Source: Phlebotomus papatasi
Taxonomy: Eukaryota; Arthropoda; Insecta; Diptera; Psychodidae
Assembly: GCF_024763615.1 (NCBI RefSeq)
Contig: NC_077224.1
Location: 44,898,712 to 44,962,711, forward strand
Reading direction: 5' to 3'
Length of the DNA: 64,000 bases
This document shows, piece by piece, positions 1-10,795 of this stretch (the first letter of the stretch is position 1; each line of letters begins with the position of its first letter). The notes under the pieces were generated by a model, which was not told the origin of the DNA, ran no database searches, and saw only the letters and a program-made list of their open reading frames with translations. Both the position numbers and the translations under genes were made by a program.

Positions 1-740
1 CAGGAAATGTGTGACTAAAGACTGCTTATAAATGCATTTATTTGCTTATAAATGCATTTTGCTTCCCATTAAAGCAAAATGGGAAAAAATATGAAGTGTT
101 CGAAGCCAGAGTGTGTACCTTAAGAGCCTTAAGGGGTTACGGTGGTCAAGAAGACTGAAGAAAAAATTTAATTCAAGCTCTTAGGTATATAAAAATACAA
201 CAATTAAACTCTATCTTTTAAAATTTTCATTAAGAAAAATTAAAAATTCAACCATTGATATTTGATTTTTGTTTTTTTTTTTTTTTGAAACAAAAAACAA
301 ATATTTCCCGGAATTTATTCTTTGGAGGGCGTCCAATTCCAACCTCAGGAGAATTTTTCCCTCTGGGGAAGTGCTCATAATTTGGGACAGCTTGCAATTT
401 TGGACATTTTGAGGGTAATTCTGGATATCATGAATAAATTGATTAAAGTTATGGAATTTTCCTCCAATATTTAATGAGTAATGTATTCTAAAATACACTA
501 AATATGTTAATTTTGAAAATAATTTGAATGAAAATTTCTTTATTGAAACTTTAGTGTTACCAGTTTCTTATGAAAAATATGACAGAACTTTATGTTTACT
601 TCAGTCTTATTTAGCTGTGGTGAAGTACTACTAATTTGACATGGATAATTCTAAGTGATTTTATTATATTCATTGAATATTGTGTTAATTCACCTTAATA
701 GTAATTTGTTCATTAGGCCTGGAGGGAGGTTTGGCTTGTG
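1..740. other. AT-rich non-coding DNA with repeat remnants
   Basis: No gene is seen. A short tandem duplication of TTTGCTTATAAATGCAT lies at about 21-58. Positions 60-120 resemble the right arm of the inverted-repeat element at 15119-15343 (shared words ATATGAA and AAGCCAGAGT), so this is a truncated copy. Positions 596-632 match, inverted, the sequence at 63737-63770 near the other end of the window. Text around 375-425 (TTTGGGACAGCTTGCAATTT) resembles the TTTTGGACAG repeats at 62990-63250. All reading frames here are short and low-complexity. Confidence 0.6.
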
Positions 741-1006
741 CAAGCGCCTGGAAAGTTGGCCTTTTTATATGCCAATTCCTAAATTGATCTCGGACTCAGC
801 TCACAGTGCTCCGAGGAAAAAATTTATTTAAACAAAAATTTAGTATATTTATCCCTCCGTACGGAAAGGTATCTTATAATACGGAAAAGCTTCTCACTTT
901 TTAAATATTTAGCATAACGGTAGCGAGTCCAAAAAAAATCCCATATAAATTTAAATCGAAGTATGAGAAAGTGGCTTCAAATTTCAGGCAACTTGCCAGG
1001 GGTTGT
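741..1006. repeat. MITE, CAAGCCCCTGGCAA family, copy 1
   Basis: This element begins CAAGCGCCTGG and ends CTTGCCAGGGGTTG, a diverged terminal inverted repeat. Its interior (CTCGGACTCAGCTCACAGTG, then TTTATCCCTCC, then TAACGGTAGCGAGT) is shared with 35058-35463. In that copy the same element is interrupted by another MITE. It has no coding capacity. The superfamily is not identified. Confidence 0.7.
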
Positions 1007-2871
1007 TCTTGTGAATTACGTTTTTCGTGTGAAAAATGGATAATTTTGTCGGATATTCACTAGCGAAGTGATGCTTGCTCTTTTGGACAAAAAAATCAAA
1101 ATCAAAATCATATTTGAGATATGCCTAAATACAATTTTTTAATTGGTAAATTTGAAAACACTTTGTGTTATAATTAATAATCTTAAAAACATGTTTTTGT
1201 AATATCTAGTAGAAAGGTCTTATATATTTTCGCGAATTTCAAATTAAAAATTCGCATGTTTTTTTCAGTCCTGCAAATCTTCGTAATCTCAAAAATCCTG
1301 TCTTTACTTTTCTCTTTTATAATTAGATTTTACTATATGGGATATCACTTTGTACATTTCAATTAATTGCACTTATACTTTATATTCTACATCCATGAAT
1401 TCTGTATAACTGTAAAGTTTTCTACTCACCCTGATGTTTTAACTATTGCAATAACTTCTAACCCAAAATGCTTAATTATGTGTCATAATTCAAATTTTGT
1501 ACCTTCTGTTTATCTAACGACGACTCATTAAATTTTAATTATTTCGGTGAAAAATTAAATTTTCCTAATGAATGCGTATCCACACGAGCAAATTAATTTA
1601 TAACGGTTGCAATAAGTGAAATTGCTATAAATCACATTTAAATTAATCTCACTTGATGCTGTCCAATTTGAATAATTTTGCCATTTTGACGTGGGGGAAA
1701 ATTATAAGTCTTATGCTTCAGGTGTTGAAAAGAAATCTTAATTGCACAGAAGCTGGTACTTAATTAATTTGCGAGTAAATGTTGCACGACTGTTGGGGTT
1801 AAAATAAAGCATTGAGCAGTTGTATTTAGTTAATAGAGGGACTATTCTGAAGTTTCTGACCCCTCAACTTCGATTCTCAATTTCCAGGAATGTCAAGATT
1901 GGGATCAAATTACTTCTCCCTGGGAGATTTTTTTCACAGATAAACACGAAATCATCGTCATTATTCCTATATAACTATGGTGGGTATCTCTGTGGAAGAT
2001 CTCTCATCTGCTGTGTCTGTTTTTCATTGATAAAATCATTTTAGAAACATTCCACGTGATCTTTATGATTTGATCTTGATATCATTTCGGATTTCTCTTC
2101 CAACAGATATTTCGATCTTTCCTGTGATTGTTGACTGTGCCAATTTTAATTCAAGGGGGCAATTCAAAAGGCAAATGAATGACTAAATTCTACTATACAT
2201 TGGTATTAAACACACGGAAAGTCATTTTCAAATCGGCTTAATTAGCATAGGTACAAACAAAGCAATTTTAAAATATATTCACAAACAATTATAATGGAAT
2301 TAGTTACACTTACACAATATTTTTCCAAAAGTATACTATTTTTTTCTAACACTAGAAAAAAAAATTAATCTTAGATGTAACGAAAATTGATTCCACCCTA
2401 ATATCCAGTCACTAAAAATCTATATTCCAAGAACAAGATAAAATTTATTCAACCACATTTTAAAACTGATTTTATCTTATTCTATCTGTAATATTCTATG
2501 TCTGATTTAGTGGATGACTGCATTGATCCTACTCCGTTTTGGAATTGATTTTATCTCATCATCGGTTTATGTTATCAATATATTTGCATTATTTGATTCT
2601 ATTGCATTTTGGGCCTATATAATTATACCCCATTGTCTGGTTGATTTTATCTTATTTAGAGGTCGATTCTATTACATTTGCAGATTTATCTAATTCCATT
2701 TTTAAATTATTTCATATTTATTTTGAGGAAATCAGTTTTAGTAAATAAATTAGCAAATTTGGTCAATAAAACATTTAAATTGGTCAGTAATGGCCCTAGT
2801 ATACCTTTTAGATCAGTAAAATTTCATGTAATCGAAATTCATATCTCTGTTTTTCTTAAAAGCTTTTTGTA
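1007..2871. other. AT-rich unique DNA, no gene seen
   Basis: The stretch is strongly AT-rich with many short poly-A and poly-T runs. Small open frames such as 1820-2044 have no recognisable domain and are probably chance. Around 2790-2870 there is a weak partial copy of the 32427-32692 repeat (AAAATTTCATG followed by TCGAAATTCA). I saw no other clear structure. Confidence 0.5.
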
Positions 2872-3126
2872 TAGGGTAAAGTGATATAATTTGGAATTAG
2901 TGTTACAAGTTGGACAATTCGCCGATACAAGTTGAACATGGTTTTTTTTTCTTGATAAATACAGTGCAAAATTTGTTCTTAAGAACAAGGAACCAAATTA
3001 TAAAACTAAAGCATTAAAAATATACAAATGAAAATGAAGTACTAAATTTATCAAGACAAAGAGCCTTGTCCAAATTGTACCATTGTCCAACTTGTGCCAC
3101 TGTCCAACTTGTACCACTTTACCCTA
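2872..3126. repeat. MITE, TAGGGTAAAGTG family, intact copy
   Basis: The 255-bp element starts TAGGGTAAAGTGATA and ends TACCACTTTACCCTA, so the termini are inverted and the outer TA is a plausible target duplication. The phrase GTCCAACTTGTACCA (or its complement) recurs three times near the right end. The copy at 10213-15074 is the same element split by two large insertions. This intact copy serves as the empty-site reference there. It is non-coding; a Tc1/mariner-like TA target is an inference. Confidence 0.85.
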
Positions 3127-3369
3127 TGCCTATTCCACTTTTTCGGAGTCTTCTTGTTTTGAACGTCATAAGAAATTCAATTTAGTTCAATCTAATTTTG
3201 AGACCGAAAGAGTAGGATAGATTTACGCAAGTCTTTTGAAAAAGAAAGGGATGCAAATTTTGATTTCGTAAAATTAAACCAAGCTAAAAGGTGTACCGTG
3301 TACCAGAGACATACCTTCTTCAAAATTCAAATTAGTCAAAATTATCAGTAAAAATTCAATTTCGATAAG

Positions 3370-3588
3370 TAGGGTGGAGTCTACACTTATGGATGTTTAT
3401 ACACCTATGGACATCTTGCAAAAGTCTTAAGTTGTTACATGAAACTGATTTGGAAAACCACAGAATTTGTTAATCACATCATAAACTAATATTTTTATGA
3501 TTTATCGAAATCTGTTTTAGGTAAGAACTTAAGATTTTTGCACGCTGTCCATAAGTGTATAACATCCATAAGTGTAGACTCCACCCTA
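3370..3588. repeat. MITE with ~40-bp inverted repeats, TAGGGTGGAGTC family
   Basis: The left end TAGGGTGGAGTCTACACTTA is matched by the inverted right end TAAGTGTAGACTCCACCCTA. The inverted repeat continues inward through TGGATGT and TATGGACA. TA lies at both outer edges. The single copy in this window is about 219 bp and has no coding capacity. Confidence 0.85.
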
Positions 3589-3720
3589 AAGCAGTCCATT
3601 GTGGCCAGTAAGAAATTAAAATAGTTCATAAATTTTATTGGTGATAATATCTCGTAAATAGTGCCCAATCTGCTTCAGTCATTCTTTTGTGACATGTTTT
3701 CTCCTATTTAGTACTTTATT

Positions 3721-4375
3721 CACAGCAAACAGACTGGACTTTTTACTCTTTTCATCGTTTTTCGAAGATGCAATGAAAAAGTCAATATGACGTCTTCATT
3801 GCTTTCGAATCCATTTCTCACCGAGTGCAGCGCCCTCTAGTGTAAGTAAATGTCGAAGGCGAGAAATATTTTCAGGTCTTCAAAAGCAATGTAGTTCACA
3901 TTATTCCCATGTATTTTATACTAAACTTTAATTTCACCTAGACTCATGCCTAGACTCATTTTAAATATATTTCAAAAGTTTTCACAAGAGTTTTATGAGT
4001 AAAAATCCTTTGTTTTGATTTTTCCTGGAATCAGCTGATTTCGATGGTGGTCGATGAAATTTCGAACTTCGTTCGAAAACTGAATTTAAATAGAGATCGT
4101 TAACGGACTATGTGATACAGAACTGTCAAGGAAAGGACAATTGACTGGGTAATCTTTTTTTGCTTTTTGTTCATGGTATTTATGTTTGGCCAATTTTACT
4201 AAAATATCATTTTCATTTTAAAAAATATTGTCTCATAGAACATAAAAAAATCATTAAATAAGAGCAAAAATTGTATTGGTGCTGTGATTTTGTAAATATT
4301 TTTTCCACGCGTAAAAAAGCAATGAAGGCGTTAAAAAGTAATGACCATGTAGAAAAGCCCAGTCTGTTCGCTGTG
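3721..4375. mobile_element. Non-autonomous DNA transposon with CACAGC ends
   Basis: The left end CACAGCAAACAGACTGGACT is mirrored at the right by AGTCTGTTCGCTGTG. Homology continues inward imperfectly (CTTTTTA...; GCAATGAAG and TTCATTGCTTT words on both sides). The length is about 655 bp with no long reading frame. The CACAG start and medium size are compatible with a hAT-like derivative, but I could not settle a target-site duplication. An internal GCAGCGCCCTCTAGTG resembles a CTCF-type site. Confidence 0.6.
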
Positions 4376-5983
4376 ATTATAGTCTAAACTAAATTATTAT
4401 AAATTTTATTCCTCAATTATTTTTATGAAATCTATACTTGATTATATCTCATTTTGTAATTGTTTTAATGAAATTTTCTGTTTTATTCTTATTCAACTTT
4501 GGAATTAATTTTATAAACAATTTGTGATTGATTCAATCCTACTTTGCGATTAATTCTTTTCAATTTTGAGATTCGTCCTTCTTATCTAGATCCTTGTGTC
4601 AAATTTCTCTTAATCGACTAAATGAGACTTTTTAGAACCATAAAAACTTTGTTCTATCACTCCTTAGTCAGTTAATAGGACCTTTGTTAGCAAAGACACC
4701 TTGTGATAAGGAGGTCAAGAATTTTAAGTTCAATTTTCATTATAAGCCTTTTAAACAAGCAATTTACTTCTTGTTTAATTAATTTTTATTACTGCTTAAA
4801 AATTATATTTTATAATTTTAAACAGATTTCATAGGTTTTATTTTTATATAATTTTTGTGTTATTGGACCTTTTAAATTTGCTTCGAAAGTTTGTAGGACA
4901 TGAAATGAGGATTAGATATCTTCAACAAAGATAATTTTCAATTGCACCATCATTAACCAAGTGATTTAATTGTTATTGCAAAATTTTGAATCAAATTTGG
5001 TGCTGAAAGTGTTTATTTTACAACACAAAACACACTTTCTTGCTCATATAAAGGAAGATTTCAGTGAGATTTCATGTTTCCTCTGCATCTCTTGTTTTGT
5101 TATTATTATTTCAGTGTGTTGTTCTATGTATTTCTTGGTGTTGGCTTTTCCATCCCATCCTACTTGAGCAAATGTTTTCACTTAAACACCCCGCTAAGAG
5201 TATGAGGGTGGTTTTTGATTTTCACCACCACTTTTTGAAGGGCGTTCCAGGGTAGAAGGAGGATGCTCTTTTGGGGTGGGTAAGCAGAGTGAAAACAAGA
5301 GAGAGTGAGAATTGAAAACTTAGATATGCTTCCAACCACGACTGGCCGACACTGATAAGAAACTATATGGGCACAAGAATAAGAAGTATCAACATTTCTC
5401 CTTCTTCAACACATGAAGAACGAGAAGAGAGACTTCAACTAAAATCTCACCCTGTGTAAGAAAGGAAAACTTGCAATAAACAGAATGAGAAGTTCACTTG
5501 TGGGATTGAGCTTTTGGAACAAGGGGTGAGGAACTTTGTATTGGAAAGTTTCCATAAATTTACATAATGGCTATATATTGAACTACCTAATTATAAGCCC
5601 CGCCCATGGAGAATTTTAAGGCACTTTCTTTATGTTTTAAGGGTTAAAATCAACTGTAATGAATAAATTTTGCATTTTCAACACGGAATAAAGGACTGCT
5701 AGACCATAACCAACGCAGCGTGAATAACCTTTTGCCATTAGCATTTTAATTTAGGCTTATCACGGCCTATCAAGGATAGGTCACGTCACGTTGATGTAGT
5801 AAAACTAAAAGACATATAACTTGCCCGGTCATCGGACCCAAGGTTCAGCTATATGGCTTTATCTTCCTTATCCTATCTTTTCTTATCCAGATAAAATTTT
5901 GGGGAAAAATATAAATTATTAGATATAAATTGGTATATATTAAAAAAATCTAAATATCTAAATCTAAACTGAGACTTGTGTCA
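4376..5983. other. Unique AT-rich DNA, no gene seen
   Basis: Positions 4376-4960 are simple AT-rich DNA. Positions 5060-5560 are more balanced in composition and look like single-copy sequence. Small frames at 4970-5167 and 5064-5255 overlap each other and show no known domain. Around 5740-5880, phrases like GGCTTATC and GGTTCAGCTATATGGCTTTA resemble the older repeat that hosts the nest to the right, suggesting a degraded neighbouring copy. Confidence 0.45.
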
Positions 5984-6539
5984 TACGGGCTTCAAACCTA
6001 AGACTTAGCCATATGATTTAACCCTTTAAGGACAATTGGAACACCGGTGTCCAGTAAAGAAAATAATTTTTCCTGACTACCTAAAGTTATTTTTTTCTTA
6101 CGTTTGTACATAATTGCAAAGTAGAAGGTTGAAGAAATCTATGATGTTTTTGCAAATCTTCAGCTATTTGCTATATCGTCAGTTAAATCAGCATTTATCG
6201 TAACTTCATTTTTGCGATTTTGAGATATATACATATTTGGAATCAGCGTAATTTTGTTTATTAAACGCACTTGTGAAAAATAAACTTTTATAAGCCCAGT
6301 AAAAATTATTTTAAACAAAAATTATCGTAAGTGCCCTTAATTAACAAAAATTTATCAGAATTTGTCGTAACTTCCATTTTTGGGGAAGTTACGACAAATT
6401 TCCATACAAAATTTTCAATAATCAGCATTTGCTGTATCTTCTTTTGCTCACTTGCGTGGTTTGTAATTTGCAGCAAAATTGCAATATTTCTCAATAAAAC
6501 GTTTACAAACTCTTCCAAATATCGAAAGACAGTGCGAAT

Positions 6540-7693
6540 GCATGGAGTATGCAATTCCACTCTATGCTTGTTTCATAGATTTGGAAAAAGCATATGACCG
6601 AGTACCGAGAGAACAACTTTGGGATGTACTGCACGAGTACGGACTGGATGAAGAATTGGTAGGAGCCATTCAGTCATTGTACAGAGACTGTAGTAGCTGT
6701 GTTCGTGTAAACGGATCCAAATCGGAAGGTTTTCAAGTGGGTGTTGGACTGCGTCAAGGGTGTGTTCTATCACCATTGTTGTTCATAATATACATGGACA
6801 AGATTATGGAACGCAGTCGGGGGCGGAATGCGATTCGTATCGGGGATTTCAGGGTGAGCCATCTCCTCTATGCAGATGATTTGGTTCTTTTTGGATCTTC
6901 CGAAGAAGAGCTTCAGCGCACACTTGACCGATTTGTAAATGTTTGTGCCGAAACAGGTATGAAGGTGAACGTGGGTAAGTCGGAGGTAATGGTGATTTCC
7001 CGACAATCTGTGAAATGCACTCTACATGTTAGTGGAGACTCATTGACACAGGTGGAGAAGTTCAAGTATCTCGGGGTGTTATTCACGAGTGATGGTAGGA
7101 TGGAGGCAGAACTCTCGTCGCGAATCGGTCAGGCTTCTGCAGTAATGAGGGAGCTTGGCAGAAGCGTGTTGAGGAAGGTCGAGCTTAGTCGATCGGCTAA
7201 ATTATCGGTTTTCAAAGCTGTGGTCATTCCTATTCTCACCTATGGTCATGAGATTTGGGTAATGACCGAAAGGGTAAGATCGCGAGTACAAGCTGCCGAG
7301 ATGAGGTACCTTCGAGCGGAAAAGGGAATCACTCGTAGAGATCGAGTGAGGAATGTGGCCGTTCGTGAGGAACTAAGAGTCGAGGAGCTGCTTCTTCGGG
7401 TTGAGAGATCACAACTTCGATGGTATGGACATGTTCAACGCATGAATGAAGAAAGATTCCCCAGAAAAGCTATGCAAGCCATTGTGAGGAGACCTCGGCC
7501 TCGAGGCAGACCTAGGACAAGGTGGCTGAATCAAATTCAGAATCTTGCCTTGGAACGCCTCGGGATCGAACCCGAACATCTTCCTGAAGTGGCGGAGGAC
7601 CGACAGGCGTGGGCTGCTAGATTGGATGTCATGGGCCCGCGACCCCAATAGGGATAAGCGGTTGAAAATGAATGAATGAATGAATGTGCGAAT
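6540..7693 (+). mobile_element. 5'-truncated non-LTR retrotransposon (RTE-like) with tetranucleotide tail and 8-bp target duplication
   Basis: The body runs from about 6540 to a short (AATG)n tail at 7667-7685. GTGCGAAT occurs immediately before it (6532-6539) and immediately after the tail (7686-7693), a perfect 8-bp target-site duplication. The 5' end is cut inside the reverse transcriptase, as expected from aborted reverse transcription. A very short 3' UTR ending in a microsatellite is typical of RTE-clade elements. The reading frame is uninterrupted for over 1.1 kb, so the insertion is probably recent. Confidence 0.9.
6542..7651 (+). pseudogene. Reverse transcriptase fragment of RTE-like LINE (5'-truncated)
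   Basis: An open frame runs from an ATG at 6479 to TAG at 7649-7651 (390 codons), but its first ~21 codons come from the host transposon. LINE-derived coding starts near CMEYAIPLY (~6540). Visible RT motifs, numbered from the 6479 ATG, are FIDLEKAYD at 32-40 (motif A Asp34), GLRQGCVLSP at 90-99 (motif B), LLYADDLVLF around 129-138 (catalytic YADD 131-134), and VEKFKYLGVLFTSDG (thumb side). The C-terminal region contains RWYGHVQRM and RPRGRPRTRW, a signature of RTE and related LINEs. The apurinic endonuclease and the RT fingers are missing, so it cannot act autonomously. Exact clade assignment would need a tree. Confidence 0.93.
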
Positions 7694-8765
7694 AGTGTAA
7701 CATGAAATCATTTTAATTCAATATTTGCGATAAAAAAATGAGAAAAAATCCCTACCCATCTGTCATTCATTTAAAACAAAACAAGCGACGTGGCGCCCAA
7801 AATTATTCAATAAAACTTATGAAATAAAAGCTTTTAGGGACAGGGATAACAGTATTATTGACTAATTTAGTCAAATAATGGCGCTTATTATCACTATAAT
7901 ATTTTAAATTGATATAATGCATTTTAGAAAATTGTCGTAACTTCCAGAATCTCCATACATTGAAAGTTACGGCTTTATAAATGATGGAAGTTACGGTAAA
8001 ATATTATTGTGTTTCTTCTAACATATTTCTCAATATTGCAGCTTTTAAATAATTTTATAAAGATTTTCTCGAGTTAACTTACAGTTTATTAGTGCCACTT
8101 TCATTATTTTGACTCAAAAGTATCGCATTCAGGGCTCATTTTTAAGAAAAGTAATATTGAATTGAAAATTTCGTCTCCTGAAAAGTTGCCAAAAGGAAGT
8201 TACGACAAATGCTGATTTAACTGACGATATAGTAAATATTTAAACTCAAAAATGGTGAATTTTTAAATTCACAAATTAATAATTGATTTTATTTATTTTT
8301 TATACTTCCAATTTTTTTAAACAAATCCCTTTTGGCAATAAAAACTACAATACTCGTACGTAATATTTTTCATTACAGCGAAAATTATTATTCATTGGTA
8401 TTGTCAGAAAAATTACTTAAATTTTTGGGCTATTTTTGTCCCTATCGTTCATAGAGGTGCAAAATACACCGAATCATACTCTGTTGGACTTTCCTAAGTT
8501 AGATGTAAGACTTATCATTGATTATGTTTTTCAGTTTAATTTTTATTGTTGATTTTCAGTCCGTAAAAAGTATATCGTCGTTAAAGGGTTAACTTCTCCA
8601 ATTTATTTTATTAATCAAGATTTTTTGGAAAATTGTGACTTTGGTCTGAATAATAAGTGTAAGTGGTTAATTAGATTTTAATCAACCAATAAAATTGCTT
8701 CTAATTTATGATTTTGAGACCTTCGAGAACTGGGCTAAGCCTCTAGTCTAAAGACCGTTTTATGT

Positions 8766-10212
8766 CTGAAAGATTTGAGCAAAATTTTGAGTTGAAATGT
8801 AAACCCCTTGCCGATTTCTTCTACGGTGATTTGCAAAGGCCGGGAAAGGCTTTGAGATTCGCGTCACTGATACCACAGAAAATTCTTCCTTCCACCAAAA
8901 TCAAGGAGTTTTACATACTCGACAATCACACATGAAAATAAAACCCCCAAAGTTTGCTTACTGATATATTTTCGTGCCCTTCTTCCGTGGTGTGTTTTCG
9001 CGGAAATTTTCATCATTTCCATCCCCCTCTAGCCCCAGAACTTCTTTTTTGTCTCTCAGCAAACATTATAAAGTGGGATGAAGTTGATGGCAGCAGCTCT
9101 GTTATTTGCATAAGCTCTTGAGAGCCGACGATGTCATATTTAGCACTTATAAGTCCCAAATTAAACACACTCCTTATCTCTTCTGTATCAGTAAGAAAAT
9201 TCCAGAGGAGAGGAATTTTTTTTGCAATGCTGAGGAATTCGTGTGGGAAAATTCGGATGGGGGTTTTTGGGAGATTTTGCCCCCCTACTGAAAATACTTT
9301 ATACATTGTCGTGCAAGAGATTGGATGAGAAAGAGAAATAAAAGTGATTGACTATAGTTTATACCTCTCCACTCTTGCGAAAGTAACCCTCAATATCTGA
9401 GGGTGATGTCAATTTTTCAAAGTCTCCAAACATTCATTATACACTTTTCGTGTTTTGGTGCGATATCGAAGTACCTCCCCCATCACCATCCCCATCCTCC
9501 TCAGGGAGGATGGCTTGAAGTATAGAACTCTCCAACATTGTAAGTCTATCGTTTCACTTTATCCAAGTTTCTTATCTCTCCTCCACTTCTTTTGCCTCAA
9601 ACAAACTCTCTTGCTCTCATTCACACTCACCCGAATGGCTGTTGGGGCAAAAAGAGCGCGAGTGCTCCATTGATGAATATAAATAAGGTCTTATCGCTGG
9701 CAACACGTTTCACATACACCCACCCACCACCCCACCCATCCACCTTACCCTACCCCCCTCTCACCCTAAAGACTTTTTCCAAGGCACAAAATCCAACCCA
9801 ACTCGGTGTGTGTTCCATATCAGTTCACCTCCACATTCAACCTTATCGCATACACACGACATTTCTCTAGCACTAGATTTTCTACTCTCTGAAGACTTCT
9901 TTTCATGCTGCCTCACATGGCTCCTTGAGCACCACAATCCCCTCTGTCAAGGGCCAGGGGCACTGGAGGGCACAAGAGATGGTCCGTGAGGAAGAAAAGA
10001 AAGCCAAAGGAAAATATTCCTTGAGGAAAATATCAAAATCACACACCGATTCACTCTGCAGAACTCTTCAACTAAGCCTTTGAATGATTGAATCTTTTTG
10101 GATCCTCGCGGATCACGCGTATTTTTTCAAAAAGAAAGTTACAATACCAAGAATAACATTTTTCAAAAAAAAAATGTGTTGAATATCCAATTTGAATTTC
10201 AAAAATGGGGTG
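8766..10212. other. Unique, pyrimidine-rich non-coding block
   Basis: Positions 9000-9970 have balanced composition, C/T-rich runs (for example CACCCACCCACCACCCCACC-type sequence near 9719-9770) and several CTTATC/GATAAG words. No MITE ends are seen. Short frames on both strands (9013-9306, 9592-9870) overlap each other and have no recognisable domain. This looks like single-copy intergenic or intronic DNA that could contain regulatory sequence. Positions 10080-10212 are AT-rich with no feature seen. Confidence 0.45.
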
Positions 10213-10645
10213 TAGGGTAAAGTGGTACAAGTTGGACAGGACTTTTTGTCTTGATAAATTTAGTACTTCATTTTTATTTGTATAGTAAGGCCATGTAACT
10301 CCGACGATTGCAAAACTCGGATGCCGCGACCGATGTAACTCCGATACATCCACTTAAAATATAATTTATATTTTTATTTCTGTAATTAATTACTGTAGTA
10401 TCATAATATAACTATTCTACTTTAAGAAAAACCAAAAATTATATTTTTATCGGTTTAATAAGTGGGTAAGAGAAATATTTTTTAAGCTCGGGTCAGCTGG
10501 GTTGTGTACTAAAAATTTAATTTCTGAGAAAATTTTGCTGTTGACAGCTCGTCGCTGGAAAAAGTTTAGTGTTTTTTCTATATAATAAAGCATTATTTGC
10601 AATCAAAATTATTAATAAAAGTTAGTGTAGTTATTGATCTACAAG

Positions 10646-10795
10646 GTGAGTAAGAGTTTATTGATAATATATTAATAATTCATACAGAAATAAGTGGTTT
10701 TTGTGAATGTTTACATTTCGATGCATGTCGGATGCGGTGAAAGTCAATGTTTTGGTTCAGAATTTGCATTGTTCAGGACTCTTTTTCTGTTTCAG
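10646..10795 (+). other. Candidate 5'-UTR intron of the pogo-like transposase
   Basis: A strong donor ACAAG|GTGAGTAAG at 10645/10646 and a pyrimidine-rich acceptor TTTTTCTGTTTCAG ending at 10795 bracket 150 nt. The transposase ATG follows the acceptor directly. The position, consensus sites and length suit a small insect intron in the untranslated leader. This is predicted from sequence only. An in-frame ATG at 10694 would lie inside this intron, so the 10796 start is preferred. Confidence 0.55.

Larger units (their letters stand above)
6174..8229. mobile_element. DNA transposon with ~40-bp terminal inverted repeats and TA/TATA target, carrying an RTE insertion
   Basis: The left terminus TCGTCAGTTAAATCAGCATT is mirrored at the right by AATGCTGATTTAACTGACGA. 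The match runs on through TTRTCGTAACTTC for about 40 bp. The flanks are TATA on both sides, and the uninterrupted copy of the host element reads TTGTTATATAGCTAAT at 49654-49669, so the target duplication is TA or TATA. The motif TTGTCGTAACTTCC recurs on either strand at 6362, 6384, 7932, ~7967, ~7985 and both termini. Removing the LINE insertion leaves about 0.9 kb with no transposase. Confidence 0.9.
6018..8592. mobile_element. TTAA-target (piggyBac-like) non-autonomous element, copy 1, carrying later insertions
   Basis: It begins TTAACCCTTTAAGGAC and ends GTCGTTAAAGGGTTAA, giving inverted termini with TTAA at both outer edges. A palindromic ACACCGGTGTCC lies just inside the left end. The 530-bp copy at 49501-50030 aligns along both flanks but lacks the roughly 2 kb in the middle, so that block (6174-8229) is a secondary insertion. 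TTAA targets and CCCTTT-type ends are typical of piggyBac relatives. No piggyBac transposase is encoded here. Confidence 0.85.
5984..8765. repeat. Older dispersed repeat (CGGGCTTCA family), outermost layer of a four-layer nest
   Basis: The left part contains ACGGGCTTCAAACCTAAGAC then TTAGCCATATG. The right part, 2.6 kb away, contains TTGAGACCTTCGAGAACTGG then GCTAAGCC. Both parts occur together, only about 150 bp apart, at 20569-20765. The copy here has therefore been opened by the insertion at 6018-8592. The family is non-coding and its class is not determined. Exact borders are approximate. Confidence 0.6.

Noticed and set aside
10694..10795. Upstream ATG extending the pogo-like transposase by 34 codons
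   Set aside because: The segment lies between a strong donor (10646) and acceptor (10795), and the family start MPKG fits the ATG at 10796.
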